The notes beneath the pieces were generated by a model. It was not told where the DNA came from. It saw nothing but the letters and a program-made list of their open reading frames with translations, and did no database searches. From Aspergillus flavus (Eukaryota; Ascomycota; Eurotiomycetes; Eurotiales; Aspergillaceae): a stretch of 64,000 nt of DNA. The stretch is taken from positions 4,650,001 to 4,714,000 of the forward strand of contig NC_092405.1 in the NCBI RefSeq assembly GCF_009017415.1. The letters run 5' to 3'. Each line of letters opens with the position of its first letter. Within the stretch, counting starts at the first letter, position 1. Shown one piece after another: positions 43,977-56,332 of this stretch. The position numbers and the translations under genes were made by a program.

Positions 43977-44304
43977 ATGGAATCAAAACACAACACCAGA
44001 AAGGACTCTGATCGTGTCCGCCTCAGGGACGACGATACAGGCTCTACCGAACCCGAACAAGTAGACCAACAAAGCAGCTTTGCTGACTTGGACCCTACTA
44101 AGGAGGTATATGTCGCTTGAGCTGGCCTTGAGTATAGCGATTTCATGCTGACACACTAACTTTCCTTAGTACACTGCGTCCTCCCAGACTGCCGGTACAG
44201 GCTTCCAACCTGAGCCTGCCGCACCGCGCTCCAGTTCCTCATACCATTTCCAACATGATCAACTGGCACACCCAGACGAGGAGTTCCATAGACCACAAGA
44301 GTAG
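43977..44304 (+). CDS. Small acidic hydrophilic protein, unrecognised
   Basis: Two exons, 43977-44105 and 44170-44304, joined in phase 0, give 87 residues. The donor GTATATG and the acceptor CCTTAG after a pyrimidine stretch are good, and the ATG context is good (AAACATGG). The protein is very hydrophilic and low-complexity: ESKHNTRKDSDRVRLRDD, STEPEQVDQQSSFADLD, then FQPEPAAPRSSSSYHFQ and AHPDEEFHRPQE. No signal peptide or membrane segment. It is probably disordered and may be a stress or conidium-associated protein; that is only a guess from composition. Confidence 0.55.
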
Positions 44305-44808
44305 AAAGGGATATGCACTGTATGTGAGAAATGAGTCGTCTTTCTTTAAGCCACGGGCCGTTCCGTTTAGTCTTTTTTATGAATGATCTTAATCATTGGA
44401 CAATGTTGCTTTGTACTTGGGAGATCAGAGTATGATAACTTATCTCAATGTTCACTACGAAATACTTAAAATATAATTAATCACATAAATCGTATCGCCC
44501 TACATTTGTGTATCATCCCACCATGACTTGACTCGTAACTTACCCAATAGCGCTGATTCTTAAGTATTGCTATTTTAGCTATGCTGGAACATATCATTGC
44601 AATGACGCCATCACCGTTGGTTGGAAGATAGCTATTACTTTGCCGAGATCAGAACACTCGTGAATGGTAAAATATTGTGAGTGAATATGGCTACAATCAT
44701 GTGTAAGAATAATCTTAACATGACATCTTCGTATTGTCTCTTTACGGCAGATCCTATTTTACATAGTAACGATACATAAGCCGTCTCTCAAAACAAGCAA
44801 GGCCTTTA
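44305..44808. other. Convergent intergenic region
   Basis: About 500 bases, AT-rich, between the small gene and the sedolisin stop. No gene seen. Confidence 0.5.
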
Positions 44809-46805
44809 TTACAAAGACAGGACCAAATCCTTCAACTTCATAAAGTCAGGGACGCCCAAGCCCGTCACAGGATCCCATCCAGCAGTTGCATTCCAATGGG
44901 CATAGGGAATGACGCCACCTCCGGTAACATTCTTACCAGTTTGGGGGTTGACGCCGTCACATCCGATGGATGACCCGGCCGTGATATCGGTGAAGTCCTT
45001 CAGAGCCCCGCTATACAGGAGGGGGTTCAGGAATCCGAGAGTCGGTTTACCGGCACGCAAACGGGCATCGTTCAACATACCCACCAAACCAGCAAAGACA
45101 GGGGCAGCAGCGGATGTTCCACCGGATGTGGCACGTTTGCCCTTAACGACCACCTCATATCTACCCATCCCGTTAGACAGATTCAGGTATGTGTAGAGAG
45201 AGGGGACTTACCTGGGGGTCAAGCTGTGGGCAGCTACGTCAGGGAATCCACGACCGGAGAAGTTGGTATATTGGGAATAGTAGTCCTTGGTCTCTGCGGT
45301 AATCTGCTGGTCAAGGTACTTGCTGACTGCCGATTCCTGGTACCAGGCACGGCTAAAGTAGTTGCTGAACCCGCCGGAGGAGGCATCCCATGCGACTTCA
45401 GGAGCATATGCCTGAGTGCCACCCACTGATGTGAGATAGGGGCAAGTTGCAGGGAAAATTGGTGTGAATTCTGGAGTCTCGGTGCCGTCGTTAGACATAC
45501 ATGAGGCGCCAATTCCTATTGTAATCAGTACTTAGGAACAGCAACAATGTGCACCACGGTCGCATACCAGTGTCACCAGAAGACTCAAGCACGGTAATTC
45601 CTCGCAGACCCATCAAGCCAATTAAGTTGCACACTCTCTTAGCGTAATACTCCGGAACAGTCTACAAACTCTCGTCAGACAGGCGGAAACCCCGCAAATA
45701 TGTTGGAGGGCTTACCTGTTCCTCGTCGCCGTATGAGTTGGAGAGAACCTGGGGGAGCGCAGAGTTAGGCTTCGCCAGGAGATATTCATAGTACTCCAGG
45801 TAGGGCTCATTCTGGTTGTCCGCTGGCGTTGGTTGGAGGGCATTCGGAATAAACGGGCTGGAATCGATAAGCAATCTTCTCAACACCAGTTCAAGATGGA
45901 TCAAGCACTTACGGTGTACCAGCGGTGATGTACTCCTTCACTGGTAGAGGGTGGCTAACGCCCACAATCAGCTCCACATCCAAGTTGGCCTCGCCAAGGG
46001 AAGCAGTGGTCCAGTTTTGGTCGTTGGTAGCACCGTTGATCAACTCGACGGAGAAATTCTGCGATGGAATGTTGAACCGCTTCTCATAAAGGGCCAGGTC
46101 AACATAGTTGGCGGACTCGTTCAAGAAGCTTCCAAAGCCAACTTTACTTCCGGAGGATGCGCTGGGCTTGTAGCCTCGGAAGTTGTACATGTCCGCCAAA
46201 CAGTCGGGAGTGATTATATCCGCACAGGACACGTTACCCGCTGCTGTCTTAGTCCCTGCGGCGAACTTATGATGAGTGGGAAGAGCGACGCTCTCCTGCT
46301 GCTTGCCAAAAAAGACTGTTGGGGCGACAAGATCAATTCCATCAGCAAGGTCATCCGGAATTGAGTACTGCGTAGTGCGCAACTTCTGAACCTGGCCGTT
46401 TTTATAATACGAGAACTTGGTGTCAAACAGCTTGTTCACAGTTCCGACCGACGTAGCGAAATTTACCAAGCCACCCTGTCGAGAGATATGAGTGACGCCC
46501 GCATTTCTAAGCCAACGGAGCACGGCTTCATCGCTCGCGGTGGGAAAGAGCGTCTCGATCCCGGATTGATCCAGCCATTGGCCGTACTCTGCATTGCCTG
46601 GGGTCGACAATGCCGTCAATTTGGACTCGAGCTGGTCTAGGTTCTGGCGTGCCAGGGCGATTGATAAGGTAATCGGGTCGCTTTCCGGCGCCTGTTTGAC
46701 TAGGGTCCAACCATTCGGAACCGCGGCAACCTTCTCATGCACGATTGCTAGCGCTGGCGCTGCAAGGGAACCGAACACTCCTGCGAGGAGAAATGATGAA
46801 CGCAT
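44809..46805 (-). CDS. Sedolisin (S53) tripeptidyl-peptidase type protease
   Basis: Secreted acid serine-carboxyl protease of 594 residues with signal peptide (FLLAGVFGSLAAPALA) and pro-domain (residues 20-190, with LSIALARQNLDQLE). Exons 46805-45913, 45857-45716, 45661-45568, 45515-45212 and 45160-44809. The catalytic Glu272 and Asp276 are in SLGEANLDVELIVG, the oxyanion Asp is in SNSYGDEEQ, and the nucleophile Ser494 is in SGGTSAAAP. A calcium site follows near the end (DITAGSSIGCD and GWDPVTGLG). All active residues are intact. In Aspergillus such enzymes release tripeptides from proteins at low pH. A TATA box lies about 100 nt upstream. Confidence 0.95.
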
Positions 46806-46900
46806 GATGGGAGGCTCTCGCAGCCAACACACAAATCCAATCGAATGGAAATTTTAGAGACGATCGAAAAGAGAGGTGGGAACACGATCCCCACGGGGGA

Positions 46901-46906
46901 TTTATA
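46901..46906 (-). promoter_or_regulatory. TATA box of sedolisin gene
   Basis: TATAAA on the minus strand, 96-101 nt before the ATG at 46805. Confidence 0.45.
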
Positions 46907-47656
46907 TGATAATCCCATTTTCTCCCTGCGTGTCCCCTTTCTCCCCCCGTTTAGACTAGTGCAAGGGGAGAACCGTGAGATGGACGATGAATGGTCGCTT
47001 CCAGCATGTCGTTACATGAAAGGATTGGCTGTTGCGTGATTTGCGACTCGAATTCGGAACCGAAATGAGATTTTGATTAAGACAATCAATCAAAATAAAT
47101 TGCGAACTAGCGCATTGTCGGCGTGGGTACTCCGACTTCTGCTATTGTTCTGCCGACTCCAGTGCTTGAGGCAGATAAGCAAGGTCAAGCCTCGCCCAGA
47201 TGACCAATCAGACCCCACATCTCGGCCGATCAACTCCAATTCAAGAAGGTGACATTGTGACTTCGACGCCGTGTCATTTTCATCGCCCTAAGTGGGCTCA
47301 CGGCGTCCGTCGGAGGTGGCCGGAAGAGCCATTCCCTGAGTCGGTCCCTTGGAGAAGAAGCCCAGGGAATGGTATGGAGGAGCGTCTCGTTACCCAGCAT
47401 CACACGAGAACTCAATATAAGGGATCCAGTGTGACATACGGAGAGTTGTTTTGACCCCTTTTTCCCAACCAGTGGCCGAGGTCAGGGCGTTGTTTTCCAG
47501 AGGGTTTCCTCCAAACTCTATTTTGGGACTAGCGGGGTCTGAATAGGTTTAGTGTTTATCTAAGAGGCTAAGCCGAAATGGGTCTAGCTTATGCTGTAAA
47601 CCTTGTGGCTTTGCTATCTTTTGTGTTATGAATGAAGAAAGAATTGGTATAATCAA

Positions 47657-47682
47657 AGTAAAAAAAAAAGAAAAAAAAAGAA
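47657..47682 (+). repeat. A-rich tract
   Basis: Two long A runs separated by single G. Confidence 0.7.
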
Positions 47683-48604
47683 TATAGCAACAGGGATCTG
47701 GTTGACTAGTAGCAAGATGTCACCTGACTGGTAGAATTGTAGGAGTCAGCCTCGCCTCGATCCAAACATGACCGGAAACTTACCTCACTAACGGCAATAT
47801 ATATATTCCCCGACTATTGGTCACGACAAACATCTCTTTCTACATTTACTGTACTGTTTAAGTATACTGCCACACCGTGTTACGTGTTCTTCTGACTTGC
47901 TGACCTTCTTGTAGTCTGCGAAGGACACTCCAGGCTGATCATAACACCACCGATCACCAGTTGGATGACCTAGTTTTTGATCAGAGGGATACAACCTGAT
48001 AAGGCAAGACCCTCTACTACGGCCAGGAATTCCCAATGCCAAGATCACTTTAACCTAGTCACCCACACTCTCAAACGTGCCTCCGACGTTGAACTATGTC
48101 CAAGCTGGCCAGCTTCTGACATAGAGCTCCCACAAGCGTTAGCAACACTCGTTGTTGAGGTCTACCTCAAGCCACCACTCTGGACCTCTACACATTGTTA
48201 AAAGAATGCAACCAGATGCACCAAGTCAAGCGAAGAGGTCAGCAGTAATTTCATCTGGCCTATTTAGAATTTATATTCTCTTCTTTGAATTACAATACAG
48301 AATTCGATGTGGGGTGAAGGTACAGTATTCTGTAATTCTGTTATTCCTAATTATATAGCCCAGGGGTATTAGATATTTTCCCAATGTGTGGACTTAGTGA
48401 TATTAAGTTATCATCATCTTCATCTCCATCTACTACACGCATATCACCAAGATTCTGCCAGCACCAACAGTCATTATATAGTTTCAATGAGTGGACAGTT
48501 CAAGGGCACGTCAGATCACGTGGATGTGCCTTCTTGTTCTCTGCTAGACGATAGTAAGTATGGAAATGAGTAGGGAAACGGAGAGCAAAAACACTTACCG
48601 GATC

Positions 48605-50133
48605 TTAAAATTGGTAGCAGAAGTCCCATAGTGGAATCCCCGTATTTACCAGAGTGGTGCTCCATGACCTCGTCACAAAAGCATCAAGACTGAAAATAAA
48701 GTCCGATTTCAAGCTAACCCCATCACCGCATGGATTACCTCCGCCGTGCACATCCGTGGGGACTCCCGTTGCCGTAGAATTTGTGACACGTGTAGCATTT
48801 GTAGCATGCTCTGTGTCGAGTTTGGCATCGAGCACAAACGTGTTGGCAATTCCCGGTTTTGCGGTTAATCCACTGCTAAGATCAATGAGCCCTCCGAGGA
48901 AGCTCAGCGCCATCTCGACCGTCACGGTGGCGCTAGCATCAGCCTGGACGTTGGCTTGCGCGGAGATATTGGCATATGGGTGGTACGTTGGCGTCCATCC
49001 AGTCGCCACAGTATTCACGCTGTTCAGAATGTCAACATGCACATTGCCATTTGGCATGGAAATAGACAGGCCTGCGGCTACATCTACGTCGGCTGAGGCG
49101 CTGAAATCCATCTCTAGGCCGAAAGCTACACCAGGACCAAGCTGCACGATGCCGGGGATATTGACAAGCGTGTAGGTGAGATCCGAGGGGTTGTACGTGA
49201 AGGACTTGTTGTAGGAGGCGGCGAGGTGCGCGCTAAGAGCCACATCGGCGGAAAAGCCGGCGTCGATGTCGAAGTACAGTTGCCGCAACTTGAAGGCCCA
49301 AAAGTCGTAGTACAGATAGCCAGAGAAGGTGATTTCCGAGGAGAAGGCCGCTTCGTCGGCGGTAACAGTGAGGTACGGGGGCTCATTCAGGAGAACAGTA
49401 TTGTGGGCCAGGGACTTAGAAAACGGTATGCTGTAGGAGGGATTGAGTGTGAGGCGCTTGGCGAGTTTGCCCGCTGGCACTGACGAGAAAGAAAGCTCGC
49501 AGGTTTCTAGATGTACTAGTCTTAGCTCACTGCTCAAACATTGATGCATACAGAAACCATAAAATGCGTACCAGCAATTTTGTCAATTGGATGCTTAGAG
49601 GCATTGCAGGTGATTGACAAATTGGACTTATCCGAGGCTATCTGGTTGACCTTGAAGAACCCTCTCTCGAACTCAGCATCACAGTTGCCTAGGTGGTTTG
49701 TGATCAGGATAAGGTTCTCTTCCAATGACCAAGACTGGAGGGCTATTTCGAAGCCAGCAGCGTTCTTGAAGGCGACGGTCACAGACTCATCAGTGCACTT
49801 GACACTGCCTATAGCGTCGATGTACTCTAAAACAACGGTGTCATGGTTAAGCTCCAGGTTCATGTTAACAGAGCCAGAGGCGGCTTTGGTAGAGGGCTCA
49901 GAGTCCAAGGAGCCATAGTAAAGAGAGACCTTGGGAGCTGGGATTAAATGAATTGGGTCAGAAGTATCGAGATCTGGCGCTGGTACGGGCCCAAGTGTTG
50001 CAGTAGCACTTGCGACGGGGGCGGAGGGGGGATAGTTTGCAGCACAAGATTGAGCGAGTGCCTGGTTCACAAGACTAAAGGAAAGTATCTGGAGAGCGGC
50101 CACTCCGAGAGACGGCCATTGTGTTCTCGCCAT
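48605..50133 (-). CDS. Secreted protein of unknown function
   Basis: 487 residues in two exons, 50133-49572 and 49506-48605. The start was placed at 50133 because a clean signal peptide begins there (MARTQWPSLGVAALQILS to ALAQ); an in-frame ATG at 50226 would add a second hydrophobic stretch. The mature protein has a domain from about residue 60 to 200 with SLYYGSLDSEPS, VVLEYIDAIGSVKC and CDAEFERGFFKV, and a beta-rich second part with SGYLYYDFWAFKLRQLYFDIDA and SADVDVAAGLSISMPNG. It resembles the two-domain secreted fungal proteins of unknown function (DUF7029/DUF7223 type, from memory and unverified). The C terminus has paired cysteines (NPCGDG, WDFCYQF) and no GPI signal is evident. A GTAAGT right after the stop could mark a 3' UTR intron or an alternative end. 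Confidence 0.8.
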
Positions 50134-52021
50134 TGCAGCTATGCTAGAAGTAGGGAGTAAAACGAGAGAAAGGAGAAGGAGACGAGGAAAAAAGGAAGAA
50201 AGACTGAACGAAAGAATGCGTCTCAAATGAGTGACTTCAAAAGATTGTGACAGAACGAGTGACTAGGCCTGATATCTAGCATGATGAAGGATACATGCAC
50301 AGTTTAAATATACTATCCTGAGCCACTACAAAAGGGGTATTGGAGAACATTGGGCTGCGGAGCCATATTAGGATTCTTTCTAGCCGCTAAAGAAAACCGT
50401 TGGAGCTCTAAACCTTATAATGTACCCAAAGGATCATCCTCTGGCGGAGCTCAGAGCATAGATAAGAGACCTAGATATATTCGTTCGGTAATAGATACAA
50501 CCGCCAAGCAACCATGTGGTATTCAAGTGGGCAAGCCAAGCATTTGAAAACGAAATTATTACGTTAACCGTTGCCAAGGTACTCGATCTCCCAAAAGCAG
50601 CACAGGTAAACGACAATGTAAATCACCCTAAGCCTAAATGCTCTTGTCATATGGCTGGCTAGTTGTCTGATCTCTAGACTTGCATCGGCCCGTCGCGAAT
50701 CCTGATTCTCTCATGGCGAGAGAGCGGCAGCGTTGCCAAATATTCTGGCAATCAGACCATTTGGCAAATCAGTGTGCTTATTACGAGCACGAGCCATAAC
50801 TAGACCTTTCTTGCTCCATCCTATCGTCTGCGCAATGACATGTATGTGGATCTTTACGGAGTATTTCATTCTGTTGCCCTACTTTGTGTCCCCACCCGAG
50901 TGTATGGGCAGTCCACTATGAAGGTTAGGCTATTTTGACATTGTATACCTTAGAATCCACTTACCTTTGCTATTATTATCGAGTCGATAAGAGTGAAAAG
51001 TCGAGCCATCCGACAGTATACTATAGATTGGTGTTGGCACCATCTTGCCTGGCTGGCGTGGTGGACCATGCCCAAATGCATCTATTAGGCAAGATCGGCA
51101 ATCCCTTCCACAGAAGGATTCTTACATACTCATGCAATCGAGCACCTGCGCCTCACTTATCATCTTGGGACGAGCCTACATACCAAGTCTGTTGTTCCGC
51201 TTGGATGCTTCGCCTCGTGAAGCCGAAGATAATGATCGAAAAGTATTGGAGGGCAAGGAAGCGAATAAAAGTGAGAAAGGTAAAAGAGACATCGTAGCCA
51301 GATGTAGGTCCATTAGGGAAATCTCTTGAAGAAGGGCGCGGTGAAGATCAGACTCTTAGCTATGAGTGCCATTGATACCTCGCCACTCTACGTTAAGTCG
51401 GTGACCTCCTGTGACCATTCTAGGCAATGCTGCCAGCACAATGTCCCTGTCCGGGGATCCAAAAAACACAGTTACAATACCATTATTTTGAACCTTCGGG
51501 TGAGGCGCTGTCATGGATCCTTGAGTAAGAGATAGCGAAGGGACAATACTCAGCTTTATGTACTAACTAAACCCCTTCAGGTGACATACAGTGATGCCGC
51601 CTAATCAGCAAGGTAGAAGGAAATATGCCACTGAGCCAGGAATGTCCAGGACGATGGTTACATAGGCGCAGTTAGAATTGTGTTGGCACGGGTGACGTGG
51701 GTGCCTCGACCTACAACGTTTAGTACGGCAACAATGCTAACCATAATCGGTGGGAAGGGCAAAGTTCAGCAAAGGAATAAAGAATGATAAAAGCAGCTAT
51801 GGTGGTTGATTATGCACACAGAGGTCTGGACCCGTCGGAATCTGTCATACGCCGAGGCAAGATCGCATTGGTAATCACGATGGGTCCCTCGTATTGACTC
51901 TCCGTACCCCAGAAAGGGACAGCCCTACTCAAAAGTATTTCTTTCGCTTAGGTCTACATATGGTGAGGTTTGCCTCGATGCAATCTACCAGTAGAGCCTC
52001 AATGTTACACGATCACACAAG
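50134..52021. other. Divergent intergenic region (1.9 kb)
   Basis: No supported gene; open frames 50935-51297 and others are featureless. It includes promoters of the secreted protein and the DHA2 transporter. Confidence 0.45.
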
Positions 52022-53908
52022 ATGACTGACGACGGAATTGAGCTCTCGCCGACTAGGCAGTGCTCCGCTGATATTATGCCAATGGGAAATCCTTCACAAA
52101 GCTGTGATAACTATACAGCTGTCCAACAAGCTGTGAGCAGCTTGGATGGACTGGAAGGAGAGCGTGGAAAGGTGCAGGTGCTTGCCATCATGGTGGCTCT
52201 CTGCGTAAGGTCCCTGCTTCTGTTGCATGTCATGCTATTGTGCAGTACGGATTGGGTCGCTGACACTCCAGCTTTGTAGTTATCCCTTTTTATCGCTGCC
52301 TTAGATCAAACGATTGTCTCTACCTCTCTACCAACGATTTCCTCGCGGTTACATTCGGCAAGTGGCTATACATGGGTTGGAGGAGCATACCTCCTGGCCA
52401 GTGCGGCAGCTGCTCCCATCTGGGCAAAGCTATCTGATATCTGGGGGCGCAAGCCCATCCTTCTTGTTGCTGTTCTTTGGTTCATGTTCAGCTCTATTGT
52501 GTGCGCCGCCGCAGTAAACATGAGGATGTTAATTGCTGGTCGAGCACTACAAGGTATAGCAGGTGGTGGTCTCTTGCAACTGGTCATGATTGTTGTGTCC
52601 GATTTGTTCAGTGTCCGGTCAGCACCAACCCCTTGTTATCATGATATATTTTCTGACAAGTGAAACTCGCTAACTGCTTTCAGGTCACGAAGTCTGTATA
52701 TGGGCATTCTTGAGTTTATGTGGACTATTTCCGGTGGCCTCGGACCAATTCTTGGTGGTGTATTCTCGGAATACCTCTCTTGGCGATGGAACTTCTGGAT
52801 AAATCTTCCTATCTGCGGATTGGCATTTATATTGCTCTTCTTTTACTTGAATGTCCACAACCCGAAAACCAGGGTAACTGACGGGTTGAAAGCAATTGAT
52901 TGGCTGGGAAGTCTGTCTATCATAGGCTTTACCCTGATGGTACTCCTGGGTCTTAATTTTGGGGGGGAAACGTTTGCCTGGAACTCGCCTCAAGTGATTT
53001 GTCTGATTGTCTTCGGGTCTCTTTTCTCGATTATATTCTTCTGCGGGGAGAAATATGTCGCCAAATACCCTCTGATGCCCCTCAAAATGCTGAAACATCG
53101 ATCAAATATTGCTGTATCGCTGGTTACATTATTCCATGGTGCGGTGAGTTACCTGTGGACTAACACCTTCGGTATGAAACACCAGATCTGACAGTGCTAG
53201 GTATTCATCGCTTGTGAGTATTGGCTACCACTATACTTCCAGTCAGCCAAGCAAGCCAGCCCGATGCGCTCAGGGCTGATGGTCCTTCCCCTGGTTCTGG
53301 CCGAAGGGGTCTTCAGCGGGATTTCTGGCTGGTTAATCCATCGGACAGGCAAATATGCAGAACAAATCTGGATAGGGACTGTCCTTCTTACCCTCGGGAC
53401 CGGCCTATTTATTCGGCTCAATCCAACCTCCCCTCTAGTAGAACTAATTATATTCCAGGTGATTGGCGGAGCAGGGTCGGCGATCTTATTTGCGCCCCCT
53501 CTGATTGCGTTGCAAGCAATGGTCGCCCAAGATGACACAGCAAGTGCCACGGCCATGCTAGGCTTCATTCGCACTATCGCCATGTCAGTCTCGATTGTAG
53601 TTGGTGGGGTGGTCTTTCAAAATAGCATGGCAGGAGAGCGAAGCAGGTTAGAAGCAGCAGGACTGATGGATGAGATTGTTGAAGAGTTAACTGGCGCTTC
53701 TGCCGCTGCCAGCACGGAGGTAATCAAGACCCTCAATGATCCCTCCAAGATTCGAACTGTCGCAGGTGCATTCTCATCCAGTTTACAAAACATGTGGATT
53801 ATGTACACCTGCATGGCTGGTGTTGCTGTTCTTGCGAGCGCGTTCATTGTGAATCAGCCTCTAAGTGAGGAGCATACAGAAACGAGGACAGGTCTCAAGG
53901 AAGAGTAG
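52022..53908 (+). CDS. MFS multidrug transporter, DHA2 family (14 helices)
   Basis: Drug:proton antiporter of 562 residues. Exons 52022-52204, 52280-52617, 52684-53143 and 53201-53908. After a hydrophilic start come LSLFIAALDQTIVSTSLPTI (motif D1 in helix 1), WVGGAYLLASAAAAPIWAKL and SDIWGRKPILL (motif A), AGRALQGIAGGGLLQLV (helix 4) and WTISGGLGPILGGVFSEYLSWRWNFWINLP (motif C and the helix 5 end typical of DHA2). The second half has YWLPLYFQSAKQASPMRSG and VIGGAGSAILFAPPLIALQA. Closely related proteins export self-made toxins and fungicides. No backbone enzyme is near it in this window. Confidence 0.93.
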
Positions 53909-54350
53909 GCTGGGTGTTACATGAACATTTCAGAAGTTTCAACATCAGAAGATGAGCACGGTTTGCATACGATCACTTGGGAAAAATATCGTAAAGGCAA
54001 TGAGTGGCTGAATTTGGGTCCAAATGGACGAACCCGTTACTCTGTACAGTACATCTCTTTACACGAATTCATCACTCCACTCTTATACCTCGCTGTATCC
54101 TGAGTAGCTGCTAGTAGCTCAAGAGAGCTTCCATATGTATCTGAAGCGCGACATGCCTAAGGGCTTGCTAGTCAATATCAAGGCCGCCATGGCCCCTAAG
54201 AACCTTGAATCTTGCGACACTTCTGCAACGTCGGGCACCTGAAGAACCCACATTTCCTATATGATATGGGGCCTATTATATGCTACCTCCTCAAATACAT
54301 TCTTTCAGCACCGTAATGTACTATGGTTTTGTCACGTCATCGTTACCATC
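53909..54350. other. Convergent intergenic region
   Basis: About 440 bases with no gene recognised. Confidence 0.5.
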
Positions 54351-55879
54351 CTAAAGCTCATGGTCAAATACACCACGTTGTTTAGGTGTATTGCGACATA
54401 TCCCAGGAGACATTGCAACTAAAGCACCACGTGCTGCCCCAAACGCGGCCAGCGAGAAGGATTCACGTAGTGTACCTCCGATAATCTCGATGTGGTCCCC
54501 AAGGCCCTCGCGAGCTGCTTGCGCCAATAGATGACCATCAGGGCCGGTAGTCAAAATCACAACTCGGTCGACGACTTCGGGTATAATATCGTCAGGCGAG
54601 GCATCAGGTAAACGGCGGACTAGCCTTCTATTAGCTTTTATGCTTCAGGTTGTAAGGGTGAACGCAAGGGGCAAAAGCTCACATCTCAAAACAGCAAGGT
54701 ATGTTCTCAGGTTAGTAGCGACTACCTCAACGAAACGCCTCTCGGCAGCATGTACGTCCTCCCATGATAGAACAGCCTGGGATTGTCCAGAGCCCCACTT
54801 CGTTAGGTCAAGAGGATACTCATCAAAGTGGTGATCTTGGTCATTCTCAGAACCCAGGAGCTGGGAATCAAGATTATCCCGGATCAAGGTTCGAGCCTGT
54901 CTCACAGGGCCATAGAGCGCGGGTTTAGAAGTCCCAATTGCGATCTCTATACTGAGGTCCTCCACGCGATCAACGAGTCGGTCCGTAATATAGCTATCGA
55001 TCATTGTGCTGCCCATATGTAAAGCAGGGAAATATTGATGAATGCGCTCCCGCTCACTTTTCCCTGCGTCAGCCCCGGCACTAACATCGAGATAAAACAT
55101 TCCATGATCTATGACTGCATATCGTAGACCAGGAGGATTCGCTATGGTGGACGTAGAGACAAAAGTCGCCACAGTCGTTCTAGAAACAGGTGTGAGAGCC
55201 GACCTGATTCCTGCCTTCCGACTTGCGTCCACCACCATCTCCCGGAGGGTCTGGTTAAAGAACTCAGGCACTGCGATGACAGCATAGTTGAGGTCAACAT
55301 CACTGTCTGTAGCAGCTTTCTGCTTCAGCTGTCGCAGCATGTCAACTAACCCTGCTTTCACATCGACCAAACGCAGTTCCTCCTTATACCCAGGATTGAC
55401 AAGCCTTCGCGTGTACGAGACTGCCTGGAGTACAGTACGGAATCCGGTACGAGCAAATGACAGCATCTGGGAGTTCTGCAGCGCTGGTTTGTCAAGAAAC
55501 GAGCTCAGTTCAGTCGTCCACTGTTGGATGAGATTAGAAAAATGTCCTTTCAGGGTCCATTGCGCGGGTTTGCGCCATGGACGCATAATATCATGCCGGT
55601 CTGCGTACTCCATCCGGAGCAGTAACATATGACGAACATAGATATCCTCAGGTCCGGGCGCGATCGCAGCGATCACCGAAACATTATCGGACGTGTGCGC
55701 ATACGCAGCAGTACTATGGACTAATTAGCCAACGATTAAACGAAGATCATCAATCCACGGAAGCGGATGACAGACAGTAACTCGGGGCCCAGATCAATTC
55801 CGATCGGTTGGGGGCCTCGCGCATCCGCAGCCAGAAAAAGCCCTAGTCCAAGACCGAGGATCCAGAGATTGAAGATCAT
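54351..55879 (-). CDS. Divergent Hsp70/actin-fold protein with signal peptide
   Basis: 467 residues in three exons: 55879-55776, 55713-54683 and 54619-54351. A signal peptide or anchor (MIFNLWILGLGLGLFLAADA) leads straight into IGIDLG, the phosphate-1 strand of the Hsp70 ATPase, but the usual TTxS is replaced by PELL. The first intron was placed so that TAAYAHTSDNVSVIA follows, as in other fungal Hsp70-like proteins. Further marks are YAVIAVPEFFNQTLREMVVDASRKAGI (the VPxxF helix), AVIDHG in the phosphate-2 position where FDLGGGT is expected, and VVILTTGPDGHLLAQAAREGLGDHIEI near the end. The substrate-binding domain is absent. The lost phosphate motifs suggest weak or no ATPase activity. Exon 1/2 splicing is inferred and could be wrong, which would affect the signal peptide claim. 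Confidence 0.72.
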
Positions 55880-56332
55880 ATTTCACTCACGAACCATGTT
55901 CTCCTAAAAATCAGAGGAACGGTGATTTGTTATATCTCCACTGCTAAAATACACTGAACACGAATTTTTCATGAGCCCACTTCAGCGCGTTTTCGGATCT
56001 GGACCATTATAGGCCCCGTATTTCGGTAATTTCCGCTTCAAGGCTAGCCCTTATGAGAATGGCTTCTATGCATGGATAACTTCGGTTATCCTATTGGAAA
56101 AGGCCCGGTACATCCGCGACTTAGCATTTTCATGCACATCTGCATTTAACAAACATACACCTCACCTTAACTTACGAACCTAAGCCAAGAAGAGGAAGAA
56201 GCTAGCGAAAGAAAGGAAAAATAACGTTCCAACAAGTTCGATACAGGACTAGACCTCGTGGGTATGAAAAGTCACATCAGATAGCACTGGACTGTAAAGA
56301 CAATTTCATAAGGTATCAATATAGAAAAGCAC
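55880..56332. other. Intergenic region
   Basis: About 450 bases between the Hsp70-like gene start and the sugar porter stop; includes the Hsp70-like promoter. No gene. Confidence 0.5.

Larger units (their letters stand above)
46806..48604. promoter_or_regulatory. Intergenic region upstream of sedolisin
   Basis: 1.8 kb without a supported gene. It carries the sedolisin promoter with a TATA box, and A-rich slippage tracts near 47657-47682. Confidence 0.45.

Noticed and set aside
48654..49175. 173-codon plus-strand open frame
   Set aside because: Shadow of the secreted protein gene on the other strand.
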